From contig CAYWVY010000003.1 in NCBI GenBank assembly GCA_964461885.1, positions 21,092-85,091 of the forward strand: 64,000 nucleotides of DNA. Reading direction: 5' to 3'. The stretch comes from UBA288 sp964461885 (lineage in GTDB: Archaea; Halobacteriota; Methanomicrobia; Methanomicrobiales; Methanospirillaceae). Shown here piece by piece: positions 25,600 to 33,861 of the stretch. The translations under genes were made by a program, and so were the position numbers. The stretch's first letter is position 1; each line of letters starts with the position of its first letter. The notes beneath the pieces were generated by a model. It was not told where the DNA came from, did no database searches, and saw only the letters and a list, made by a program, of their open reading frames with translations.

Positions 25600-27365
25600 A
25601 GGAATCGCCGCGGGTCCGTTTCGATGTCCAGGAGCACGACCCGGTCCGCGGCGAGCGCGCTCTCGAGCGCAGGTTGGAGCTCTTCGGACCTGGTGACCCG
25701 CACGCCCTCAGCGCCGCAGGACCGGGCGTACGCGGCAAAGTCCGGGTTCACGAGGTCCGTCCCGAAGTTCGGGTAGTTCTCCATCGCCTGCTCCTGCTGG
25801 ATCATCCCGTACTGGTGGTTGTTGAGCACGCAGACGGTCATGGCCAGGTTTCGCCGGACCGCGGTCACGAGCTCGCCCATGGCCATCACGAACCCCCCGT
25901 CACCGGTGATGCAGACCGCGGGACGGCCGGGGTACGCGAGCTTGGCCGCGATCGTGGCCGGAAACCCGAAGCCCATGGTCGCGAGGTACCCCGACATGGC
26001 GAAGCGCTGGCCCCGGCTCACGAAGTTCCGTCCGAACCACCAGCCGTTCTCGCCGACGTCGAGGCCGATCACTGCGTCGGCCGGCAGCACCTCCGAGAGC
26101 ACCTGCATGATGAACGGCGGCCGGAGCGGCGTCTCGCCGGTCCCCGCCTCGGCCCGGAGCTGCTCGCCCCACCGCGCCTTGCCGGCCGCGATCGCTCTCT
26201 CGCGCGCCTCGTCGCGCCGCCCGGGGACACGCTCGAGGAGGTGCGGCAGCACGACACCGCAGTCGCCCCAGAGCCCGATCGTCTGCGGCGTCTTCCCGAG
26301 CGTGATCGGGTCGAGGTCGACCTGTATGATCGGCTGGTCCAGGGGCACGTTCGTCTGCTTCGAGAACCCGACGCCGAGCGTGACCAGGAGGTCGGCCTCT
26401 TCCGCGTACTGCCGGGCCTCGGGGGGCCCCAGGTTGCCGAGGACCCCGACCACGAGCTCGGCCGTCTCGGGGAGGAAGCCCTTCGCCCGGAACGTGGTCA
26501 GGATCGGGGCCGAGATCCTTTTTGCGAGCGCGTGGACGAACGCGCCGTGCGTGTACGCGCCCCACCCGGCCAGGATCACGGGCCGCTCGGCCCCTGTGAT
26601 CGCCTCGACGGCCCGGTCGAGGGCCGCCGCGGGCGGCGCGATCGCGGTCTCGGGCAGGCAGGACGCGCCCGAGCAGTACGGGGCGTCAAAGGCGAGCTTC
26701 TGGACGTTGTTCGGGACCGAGAGCTGCGCCACGCCGCGCTCGATCAGGGCGCGCTTGATGGCTGCGGTCGTGATCTGAACCGCCTTCGCCCGATCGTGGA
26801 TAGTCGCGTTGTAGACGGTAATCGGCCGGAAGAAGGCGTCCTGGTCGATCTCCTGGAACCCGCCCGGCCCGGCGTACTGGAACTCGACCTGGCCTGCGAG
26901 CGCGATCACGGCCGCGTGGTCCTCTTTTGCGTCGTACAGGCCGGTCGCGAGGTTCGTGGCCCCCGGCCCGCCGATGGTCAGGCAGGCCGCCGGCACCCCC
27001 GTCAGCTTGTAGTAGGCCGACGCGGCCATCGCGCCGTTCCCCTCGTGCCGGACCACGACATACTCGAGGGCGGGGTTGCGGCGCACGGCGTCGACGAGCC
27101 CGAGCGAGGAGGTGCCGGGGATGCCGAAGACGTACCGGACGCCGAATGCGGCGAGCTCGGCCATGACCAGGTCCGCGACCGTCCGCTCCCCCGACCCGCT
27201 CGTCTCGTCCACCAGGACGAACGCGTCCTTCGCGGCGCCGCAGACCGGGCATCGCCAGTCGTCGGGCAGGGCCGCGAACGAAGTCCCCGGGGCCGTCTTC
27301 GTGGAGGGCTCGCCCGCCGCCTCGTCGTAGATGTAGCCGCAGACTGTGCAGCGCCAGCGTGTCAT
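25596..27365 (-). CDS. Rubredoxin-ThDP-dependent enzyme fusion (acetolactate synthase-like)
   Basis: 589 residues. Residues 1-50 are a rubredoxin with Cys at 6, 9, 39 and 42. The rest is a thiamine-diphosphate enzyme of the acetolactate synthase/pyruvate oxidase group: catalytic Glu in VVRHEGNGAM near residue 108, GGPGATNLATG, a central domain with AGWGAYTHGA, and the ThDP motif GDGGFVMAMGEL ending in NNHQYGM. The fused rubredoxin suggests electron transfer coupled to decarboxylation of a 2-keto acid. A TATA box at 27388-27396 makes the message probably leaderless. Confidence 0.85.
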   Translation of the reverse strand: MTRWRCTVCGYIYDEAAGEPSTKTAPGTSFAALPDDWRCPVCGAAKDAFVLVDETSGSGERTVADLVMAELAAFGVRYVFGIPGTSSLGLVDAVRRNPALEYVVVRHEGNGAMAASAYYKLTGVPAACLTIGGPGATNLATGLYDAKEDHAAVIALAGQVEFQYAGPGGFQEIDQDAFFRPITVYNATIHDRAKAVQITTAAIKRALIERGVAQLSVPNNVQKLAFDAPYCSGASCLPETAIAPPAAALDRAVEAITGAERPVILAGWGAYTHGAFVHALAKRISAPILTTFRAKGFLPETAELVVGVLGNLGPPEARQYAEEADLLVTLGVGFSKQTNVPLDQPIIQVDLDPITLGKTPQTIGLWGDCGVVLPHLLERVPGRRDEARERAIAAGKARWGEQLRAEAGTGETPLRPPFIMQVLSEVLPADAVIGLDVGENGWWFGRNFVSRGQRFAMSGYLATMGFGFPATIAAKLAYPGRPAVCITGDGGFVMAMGELVTAVRRNLAMTVCVLNNHQYGMIQQEQAMENYPNFGTDLVNPDFAAYARSCGAEGVRVTRSEELQPALESALAADRVVLLDIETDPRRFL

Positions 27366-27387
27366 GGATCGCGGTGAGGTTCCCCGA

Positions 27388-27396
27388 CTATATATG
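27388..27396 (-). promoter_or_regulatory. TATA box for the rubredoxin-ThDP gene
   Basis: Minus-strand gcatatatag in the 40-base gap between two same-strand genes, centred 27 bases before the ATG at 27365. This implies a leaderless transcript and a promoter separate from the radical SAM gene. Confidence 0.6.
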
Positions 27397-27405
27397 CCTG
27401 TTCGT

Positions 27406-28557
27406 CTACCGCGAGACCACCTGATGCATCAGGGCCATGATCCCCGGTTTCCCACCACGGCGCCGCCCCGCGATCATGGCCTCCATGCCGCCCTCGCCGA
27501 ACATCTCGGCGTTGAGCCGGTCCGCGACCTCGTCGTAGATCCGCCGGTACGCGACGCAGTGGGGGTCGACGCCCGCGACCTCGCCTCCGGTCGGGGCCAG
27601 CGCGTTGTACGGGCAGCCCCCGCGGCAGTACCGGATGTGCCGGCAGTCCCTGCAGTGCTCGTCCACGTACTCGCGGAACGCGGCGAGGCGCCGCCACGCC
27701 TCCGTCACCTCGAGCTCGGACTGCGTGGGGGGGTCCCGGACGTTCCCCATCCGCCATTCATCCATGCCGACAAAGCGGTAGCACGGGTAGATCCCGCCGT
27801 CGGGGCCGATTGCGTACGTCGAGCCCAGGCAGTCGGCGAAGGTGCAGACCGTGCCGCGCCGGACGAAGACCGCCTTGACGATGTCGTCGATGTTCATGAT
27901 CCGGAGGCTTCCGAGGTGGGCAAGGTACTGGTCGAGCAGGTAGACCAGGAGCTCGCCGTACTCCTCGGGTGGGAGCGCGTACACGTCGGGCCGGCTATCG
28001 CGAAGAGACGGGAGGGCCGGGTGGAGTTTCATCACGTACCCGTTCTCGAGGAAGAAGCGGACGATCGCGTCCTTCTCCTTCACCGAGCCGGCCGTGAAGG
28101 TGCAGATCACGCTCACCGGGATCTCGTGGCGGGCCGCGACCTCCATCCCGGCCCGCGTCCGCTCGAAGTAGCCTGTGCCACGCTGGGCGTCGTTCAGCTC
28201 GGGCGGGCCGTCGAGGCTCGTGCCGACGGGGACGTTGTGGGCCGCGAGCACGGCTGCGAGCCGGTCGTCGAGGAGCCAGAGGTTCGACTGCATCGCGAAC
28301 GCGACCGTGCGGGGCGCGAGCCCCTCCTCGATAATAGGGAGGGCGGCCTCGTAGAAGTCCGGGCCGGCCAGCAGGGGTTCGCCGCCGTGGAACGTGACCG
28401 TGACCGGGCTGTCGTTGAGCGACGCGATCCAGGACGTCGCGGCCCGGACCGTGTCGAGGTCCATCATCGGCCCCTGGTGCTCGCTCGACCAGCAGTACGC
28501 GCACTTCGCCGGGCAGCGGAGCGTCGGGATGAGCATAAGGTGGAACGGGGTCTTCAT
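27406..28557 (-). CDS. Radical SAM/SPASM enzyme, probable peptide maturase
   Basis: 383 residues. The radical SAM cluster motif CPAKCAYC is at 15-22, with VTFHGGEPLLAG near 55. A C-terminal SPASM domain has the motif CTFADCLG, DGGIYPCYRF, and CRDCRHIRYCRGGCPYN with a final Cys in DPHC, binding auxiliary clusters. The N-terminal reading and length resemble the methanogen peptide-modifying group TIGR04083. Members are usually found near a small Cys-rich substrate peptide; none was found next to this gene. Modification type unknown. Confidence 0.82.
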   Translation of the reverse strand: MKTPFHLMLIPTLRCPAKCAYCWSSEHQGPMMDLDTVRAATSWIASLNDSPVTVTFHGGEPLLAGPDFYEAALPIIEEGLAPRTVAFAMQSNLWLLDDRLAAVLAAHNVPVGTSLDGPPELNDAQRGTGYFERTRAGMEVAARHEIPVSVICTFTAGSVKEKDAIVRFFLENGYVMKLHPALPSLRDSRPDVYALPPEEYGELLVYLLDQYLAHLGSLRIMNIDDIVKAVFVRRGTVCTFADCLGSTYAIGPDGGIYPCYRFVGMDEWRMGNVRDPPTQSELEVTEAWRRLAAFREYVDEHCRDCRHIRYCRGGCPYNALAPTGGEVAGVDPHCVAYRRIYDEVADRLNAEMFGEGGMEAMIAGRRRGGKPGIMALMHQVVSR

Positions 28558-30004
28558 TACAGTTGACTGAAACTATTTCTCTATTTTCCACATTTCGGTA
28601 GCCGATCTTAGGGGCATTCAGACCGCGGACACCACGGGCGTCCTGGTATCTATGTCAACTCCCTTTCGGCATAAACATGCGTTCTTTGGATGGCTATAAG
28701 CGAGAACCAGCTCCCTCCGATCCATCTAGCCACAGAGTCGGCCTTAGAACCACGGGAGAGTGACCTGAGGATAGATGTCGGATAAGGGTTGGTTGCAGGG
28801 TCATATGACTCGCCGACTCTGATCCCGATATTGCCAATCTTTCTCCTCAGTCATGATCTGGTCCCATTCCTCGGTTTTTGGCGCTGAGCACCTCGATACC
28901 CGCAAAATACCGGTCCATCACATTCCGATTTTCTTCATTCTCATCTAGCTGATCATGACCGGACCGCAAGCCGTCACACGTCGAAGCGGATGGCATGATC
29001 TACTTCTTGGGGGTAGTTTTTTTAAGGCTCTTGACTTCTTCTTTATTACTCTAAGACCAGCATATCAGCCCCGTTCGGTCGAAGGGCCGAATCGTGCTAC
29101 CTGATGGCCTTGGCCGTGGTCATAAACCCGCCCGCGGTTTATACCCGTACATTATCCTCTTTTCGATGCCACCAGTCAGGATCGAGCGAGCGTATAGACG
29201 GCAATAACTACGAGAAGAGGTTGGCCTGCGATCGTCCTGTACGGGGACCATCAGTAAAACTGATGCAGCTCGACGGCTTGAGCGACGGCGACGAGTTCGA
29301 TCATCTGGGCTGCGATCCCGAACCACAACCACCGTCGCGCCGTCGCGTCGTCCATGTCGAAGACTGGCATTGGCGTATTATCGCAGTATCGATGTGCTCA
29401 TGCGCCCTTCCATGTGTATACGGGAGTGCTTAGTCAGAATTAAGAAATAAGTGGATTATTTAAAACCCGCCTCCCCTCTTGCAGCGGGGGGCCCGCGGAC
29501 AAATTTTCCGGTCGGAGGTTAATATCTGTGGCTACGCCGGTCCCAATGTCAATTCCCCCGCGGATGCCGGATGCCACATCGCGAATTTCCACCAAGATTC
29601 CGGATGGAGGGATCTTCGGGACGTTGCCTACGACAGAGCGTCGCGCGCAGAAGCGGACACCTGTCGAGCTTGCCTTTCTGACTGAAGCAAGCGTCCTATC
29701 GGCCGTTGGAGCTGTCGTTACCACTGCCATAGGTCGGCTGAATGGGTAGACGACATGCTGGGCGGGATCCGTTGGGACCGGCCCGCCGCCCGGTGAGGAG
29801 CGTTCAGGTCCAGGAGGCGTCCGGAACGCGGGGGTCCATCTCGTTGCGGGCAAACGGGTTCATTAAACCTCATGCTTCAATAAACCGAATCACCGATAGT
29901 TGATAGATGACCCGGGCACCTCCCGGCGCCGGGCATCACCCTCTCCATCAGCCTCCGGGGCTGCATGCATCGGCGGCCGCCCCCTTTTTTTTCACTGCGG
30001 ACCG
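28558..30004 (+). other. Gene-poor, AT-richer 1.4 kb region
   Basis: No convincing intact gene is visible, and base composition is clearly lower in G+C than on either side. It holds T tracts at 29017-29023 and 29985-29992 (the second after a GC-rich hairpin region, like a plus-strand terminator), a minus-strand TATA-like tttaaataa near 29455-29465, and a possible degraded small membrane gene at 29176-29370. Overlapping open frames between 29440 and 29853 on both strands have no recognisable product. It may be a decayed insertion. Confidence 0.6.
29176..29370 (-). pseudogene. Possible small membrane protein gene with in-frame TGA
   Basis: From ATG 29370 the frame reads MPVFDMDDATARRWLWFGIA and on through IELVAVAQAVELHQFY to TGA at 29251-29253. 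The same frame continues WSPYRTIAGQPLLVVIAVYT to a second TGA at 29176. Read through, it would be a 64-residue two-helix protein. The family is unknown and the region is otherwise decayed, so this is a weak call. Confidence 0.28.
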
Positions 30005-30481
30005 TCAGGTCCGGCCGATTCGCTCTTTCGCGTAGTCGCGCTCGAGCAGGATGTACGGAGCCCGGCGCATGCCGAGGCGCTCGTACGCGGCCTGCGCCGT
30101 CGCGTTTCCGGCCTCGACGTAGAGCCGCAGGCCGGTCACATCCGGTCGGGCCTCGGCCATCGCCTCGACCGTCCGGTAGAGCCGGGCGAAGATCCCCTGC
30201 CGGCGGCAATCGGGCCGGACATACACCGACTGGATCCACCAGAAGTCCCCGCTCCGCCAGTCGGACCACTCGTACGTCACCATGCACTGGCCGACGACAG
30301 CAGCGCCCTCCATCGCGACGAGGTAGAAACCCCGGCCCGGCTCCTCCAGGATCGTTCTGACGCCGGAGAGGGCCGTCTCGGGGGTGATCTCCCACTCCTC
30401 GGTCTCGAGCGCGATCGCACGGTTGTTTGCCGCGATCGCACTGGCGTCGGCCGGGACGGCCGCCCGGATCGTGATCTCCAT
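30005..30481 (-). CDS. GNAT family N-acetyltransferase
   Basis: 158 residues from the ATG at 30481 (MEITIRAAVPADASAIAAN); an ATG nine bases earlier is possible. The acetyl-CoA pyrophosphate loop is in SVYVRPDCRRQGIFARLYR, preceded by FYLVAMEGAAVVGQCMVT and followed by LRLYVEAGNATAQAAYERLG. A conventional single-domain acetyltransferase; substrate unknown. It borders the AT-richer region. Confidence 0.9.
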   Translation of the reverse strand: MEITIRAAVPADASAIAANNRAIALETEEWEITPETALSGVRTILEEPGRGFYLVAMEGAAVVGQCMVTYEWSDWRSGDFWWIQSVYVRPDCRRQGIFARLYRTVEAMAEARPDVTGLRLYVEAGNATAQAAYERLGMRRAPYILLERDYAKERIGRT

Positions 30482-30617
30482 GGTACGCACTCGACGGCGG
30501 CCCAGAAAAACCGGCGTGGACAGCGGGGGCTGGTTCCATCTCGTGCGACCGATTCGAGGCCGGCCAGCAGGACCGCGCGATTTTTCTACCCGGCGGGCGG
30601 ACTATATGACTGGTATC

Positions 30618-31139
30618 ATGGCCGCTTCCCCTCCCGTCGCACCACCATCGCCCGACGCCGATGCCGGGCCCACAGAACGGGGCCGGCGGCGCTCGTTCTA
30701 CCTCTTCGCCCTGCTCTTTCTCGTGATCGTGGCCCTTGTCATCGCCATGCTCGCCGCGGGGCTCATGTCCGGCGGGGGAGAGCGGCAGTTCGAGCTCGCG
30801 ATCACCCCCTCGGGCGGCGAGATCGGCCCGGACGAGCGGATGGACGTGGAGGTTCGTATCACAGCCATCCGCGAGGGACTCATGTTCTTCGAGCACGACC
30901 TGCCCGTGACCCTCCGGGCCGAGGACGTGCCGCCCGGCATCTACGTCACCTTCAACCCGGCAACCGGGCTGCCCGACCCTGTGTTCACGTCGCGCATGCT
31001 CGTCGCCCACGCCGGAGCGCAACCGGGAGTATACTCGTTCACCGTCCTCGCGACCGGGGCCGACGGCCGGAGCCTCTCCCTTCCGTTCCGGCTCCAGGTC
31101 ACCGAAGCTGCGCCGAGCGCGACGGCGACGGCCCGATAA
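30618..31139 (+). CDS. Membrane-anchored extracytoplasmic protein
   Basis: 173 residues. A Pro-rich cytoplasmic N-terminus (1-25) is followed by the basic stretch RGRRRSF, one membrane helix (about 27-52) and a beta-rich outer domain with FELAITPSGGEIGPDERMDV and GVYSFTVLATGADGR that resembles an immunoglobulin-like sandwich. It ends in a Ser/Thr/Ala tail. ATG 30606 is an alternative start. No family recognised. It is divergent from the acetyltransferase. Confidence 0.72.
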   Translation: MAASPPVAPPSPDADAGPTERGRRRSFYLFALLFLVIVALVIAMLAAGLMSGGGERQFELAITPSGGEIGPDERMDVEVRITAIREGLMFFEHDLPVTLRAEDVPPGIYVTFNPATGLPDPVFTSRMLVAHAGAQPGVYSFTVLATGADGRSLSLPFRLQVTEAAPSATATAR

Positions 31140-31172
31140 CCCTTTCTCGTCTGCCGTCGGAATCACGGGCGT

Positions 31173-32000
31173 ATGAGGATCAGCGGCATCCCCGAACGCC
31201 CACGGGTCGGGCTCGGCGGCGAGGGCGTGCTCAGAACCACCGGCCGCGAGGCCGGCGCGACGGCCGTGATCGTCGAGGCTCTCGAGCGCGGTATCCGCTA
31301 TTTCGACTCGGCCCGGGCCTACGCGGATAGCGAGCTCTACCACGGCCGGGTCTGGGGTGAACGGTCAGCCCGCCGGGACGGGATCTACCTGACGAGCAAG
31401 TCGGCGAGCCGGTCGTATGCGGGGGCCATTGCGGACCTGAAACTGACCCTCGCCCGGATGCAGACCGACTACCTGGACCTCTGGCAGGTCCACGATCTCC
31501 GGACACGGCCCGAGCTCCGCGCGATCGAGGGGCCGAACGGGGCGCTCCAGGCCTTCCTCGAGGCGAAAGAGGCCGGGCTCGTGAAACAGATCGGGGTCAC
31601 GGGCCATCATGACCCAACCGTGCTCGCCGAGGCGGTCGAGCGCTGGCCCGTCGACACGGTGCTCCTGCCCGTCAATCCGGTCGAGGCCGTGATCGGGGGC
31701 TTCGTCGACCGCGTCCTCGAGACGGCCGAGGCCGCGGGTGTCGCGCCGATCGGGATGAAGGTGCTCGGCCGCGGCCACTACGTCGCGCCCGACGGCGGGA
31801 TCACGGCCGAGGTCCTGATCCGGTACGCCCTCACCTTCCCGGTCCGCATGGCGATCGTCGGCTGCGACACCACGACCGAGGTGGCGGTCCTGCTCCGGGC
31901 CGCTGCGGCCGGCCCCCTCGATCCGGCCGAGGCCGACGCCCTGGTCGAGGCCTTCCGGCCCGTGGCCCGGCGGCTCGCCTATTACCGGGGGGTGTTCTGA
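31173..32000 (+). CDS. Aldo/keto reductase family protein
   Basis: 275 residues. Catalytic residues of the family are visible: Asp and Tyr in YFDSARAYADSELYHG, Lys in YLTSKSASRSY and His in LDLWQVHDL. The barrel ends with RYALTFPVRMAIVGCDTTTE, the cofactor-binding part. No C-terminal ferredoxin domain. Expected to reduce carbonyls with NADPH; substrate unknown. It follows the membrane protein by 33 bases on the same strand. Confidence 0.9.
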   Translation: MRISGIPERPRVGLGGEGVLRTTGREAGATAVIVEALERGIRYFDSARAYADSELYHGRVWGERSARRDGIYLTSKSASRSYAGAIADLKLTLARMQTDYLDLWQVHDLRTRPELRAIEGPNGALQAFLEAKEAGLVKQIGVTGHHDPTVLAEAVERWPVDTVLLPVNPVEAVIGGFVDRVLETAEAAGVAPIGMKVLGRGHYVAPDGGITAEVLIRYALTFPVRMAIVGCDTTTEVAVLLRAAAAGPLDPAEADALVEAFRPVARRLAYYRGVF

Positions 32001-32040
32001 CGATCGCCGCCGGCGGGGCGGGGTCCGGGCCCCTCCATGC

Positions 32041-32472
32041 CTATGCCGGGTCGCGGCGCATGGGCGAGACCCCGCAGCCCATCATCTCGCCGAAGCAGAA
32101 CGCGAGCCGCTCGCGGATCGACGGTGGGAGCCGTGCCTCGGGGACCGGTACCCAGCCGAACGACCCATAGAACCCGATCAGCGGGATGGTCGAGTGGAGC
32201 CAGAGGATCTCCGAGCCGAACTCGCCGAGCACGGCCTGGACGAGCCGGCGTGCGAGCCCCTCGCCCCGGTGGGTCTCCGAGACGAAGACACCGTCGACCT
32301 CGAAACCGTCGGGGTGGCACCGGACGCGCGCCGTCCCGACGAGGGTTCCGTCTGAGAACGCCCCGAAGACACGGTCGATCGCCCGGTCAGTCTGCTGGCC
32401 GCGGTACTGCTCCCAGAGCCGGTCCACGTGCGGAAACTCCTCCTGCCCGAGTTCCGATATCGTGATCTCCAT
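32041..32472 (-). CDS. GNAT family N-acetyltransferase, stand-alone
   Basis: 143 residues from the ATG at 32472. VDGVFVSETHRGEGLARRLVQ is the acetyl-CoA loop, and LIGFYGSFGWVPVPE the last strand-helix pair. The C-terminal 25 residues (MMGCGVSPMRR) and much of the core match the acetyltransferase domain at the end of the USP fusion at 33858-35033. The two are paralogs. It is divergent from the sensor kinase at 32557. Confidence 0.88.
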   Translation of the reverse strand: MEITISELGQEEFPHVDRLWEQYRGQQTDRAIDRVFGAFSDGTLVGTARVRCHPDGFEVDGVFVSETHRGEGLARRLVQAVLGEFGSEILWLHSTIPLIGFYGSFGWVPVPEARLPPSIRERLAFCFGEMMGCGVSPMRRDPA

Positions 32473-32556
32473 GACTGGATCGACGGCGGGGCCCGGGATA
32501 AACCCGTCGATCCGCCGTGGCAATCTTTTTTGCGGGGGCAGTCCGATATCCGCTTT

Positions 32557-33861
32557 ATGTCTGTTGGGGAGTGGCGTCGAGTCCCGATCCGCCCAGCCAT
32601 CGTGGCGGGGTCGGCCGCCCTGACCTTGCTCGCCAACCTCGCCGGTCTCCTCGCCGGGGTCACGGTCGTGCTCCCGCATTTCCTCTACGTGCCGATCGCG
32701 CTGGCCGGTTACTGGTACCCCCGCCGCGGTATCTTGATCGCGATCGGCATCGCGGCCTCGTACGCGGCCATGGCCCTGGCCCTCACCCCGTCGGAATGGC
32801 TCGCGATCGCGGCGCGGACGTTCACCCTGATCGCACTCGGGGCCCTGATCGCGTACCTGTCGCGCCGGCTCGCGGCCGAGGAGGCTCGCTACCGCGGGCT
32901 CTTCGACCACTCGGTCGCGGGGATACTGGTCGTGGACGCCGACGGCGTGGTCAGGGATGCGAACCCGCGGGCGGCCGCGCTCACCGGCCGCGGAACGGGC
33001 GAACTGGCGGGGATCCCCCTCGCGGCGATCTCGGACGATCCCGGGGCCGCGACGGAGTTCCTGGCCGCGGTCGCCCGCAGACCGGTCGAGCACGCCGAGC
33101 TCGACCTGATCCACGCCGAACGCCGCCCGGTCCACGCCCTGGCCTCGGGCACCCCGCTCGGCAACGGCCTGGCGCTCGTGACCCTCGCGGACGTGACTGA
33201 GGAACGCATGGCCCGGGCGGCACTCGAGGCCGCGAACCAGACCATGGCGAGCGTTGCCATGATCCTGGACCGCGACCTGACCGGGGACGTCGCGGCCCTG
33301 GACGCCAGCCTCGAGCGGGGCCGGGAGACCGTGGACGACCCCGAGACGCTCGCGCTCCTCCGTCGGATCGGCGAAGGGGTGGCGGCGGTCGCGCGCCGCA
33401 TCGAGATCTCACGCGAGTTCAGGGTGCTCGGGACCCGGCCGTCCGCCTGGCAGCCGGTCCAGGCTGCGATAGAGGAGGCCGGGGCCCGCCTCGACCCGGG
33501 GCCGGTCGCGGTCCGGCCCTGGACCACGCGGCTCGAGATCTACGCGGACCCTGCGCTCCCCGTTGCATTCTACCATCTCCTGCACAACGCAACCCGGCCT
33601 GAGACCGGGGCGACGGCGGTCGTGATCACGTACCGGTACGGCCCCGGCGGCTGCCAGATCATCGTCGAGGATAACGGCCTCGGGATCCCCGCCGGTGAGC
33701 GGGGCACCCTCTTCTCGCCGGCGGCCGGCCGGTACGGCCGCGGGCTCTACCTCGCCCGGGAGATCCTGGGGATCACCGGCATCGGGATCACGGAAGAGGG
33801 CACGGGCTCGGGGGCCCGGTTCGTGCTCTCCGTGCCGGCCGGGGGGTGCCGCGTCCCATGA
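32557..33861 (+). CDS. Membrane PAS sensor kinase lacking the phosphoacceptor His
   Basis: 434 residues. Three to four N-terminal membrane helices (about 12-108), one PAS domain (about 115-225) and a C-terminal GHKL ATPase with LLHNATRPE (N box), EDNGLGIP (G1) and GRGLYLAREI (G2). Where related kinases read TRHDIDNQL, this one reads LDRDLTGDV, so His is replaced by Arg and ordinary autophosphorylation is unlikely. The stop overlaps the ATG of the USP-acetyltransferase gene by four bases (ATGA), linking the two. Confidence 0.85.
   Translation: MSVGEWRRVPIRPAIVAGSAALTLLANLAGLLAGVTVVLPHFLYVPIALAGYWYPRRGILIAIGIAASYAAMALALTPSEWLAIAARTFTLIALGALIAYLSRRLAAEEARYRGLFDHSVAGILVVDADGVVRDANPRAAALTGRGTGELAGIPLAAISDDPGAATEFLAAVARRPVEHAELDLIHAERRPVHALASGTPLGNGLALVTLADVTEERMARAALEAANQTMASVAMILDRDLTGDVAALDASLERGRETVDDPETLALLRRIGEGVAAVARRIEISREFRVLGTRPSAWQPVQAAIEEAGARLDPGPVAVRPWTTRLEIYADPALPVAFYHLLHNATRPETGATAVVITYRYGPGGCQIIVEDNGLGIPAGERGTLFSPAAGRYGRGLYLAREILGITGIGITEEGTGSGARFVLSVPAGGCRVP

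Noticed and set aside
29440..29853. Minus-strand open frame of 137 codons in the AT-richer region
   Set aside because: Composition and lack of any recognisable pattern suggest chance; an overlapping plus-strand frame is equally open.
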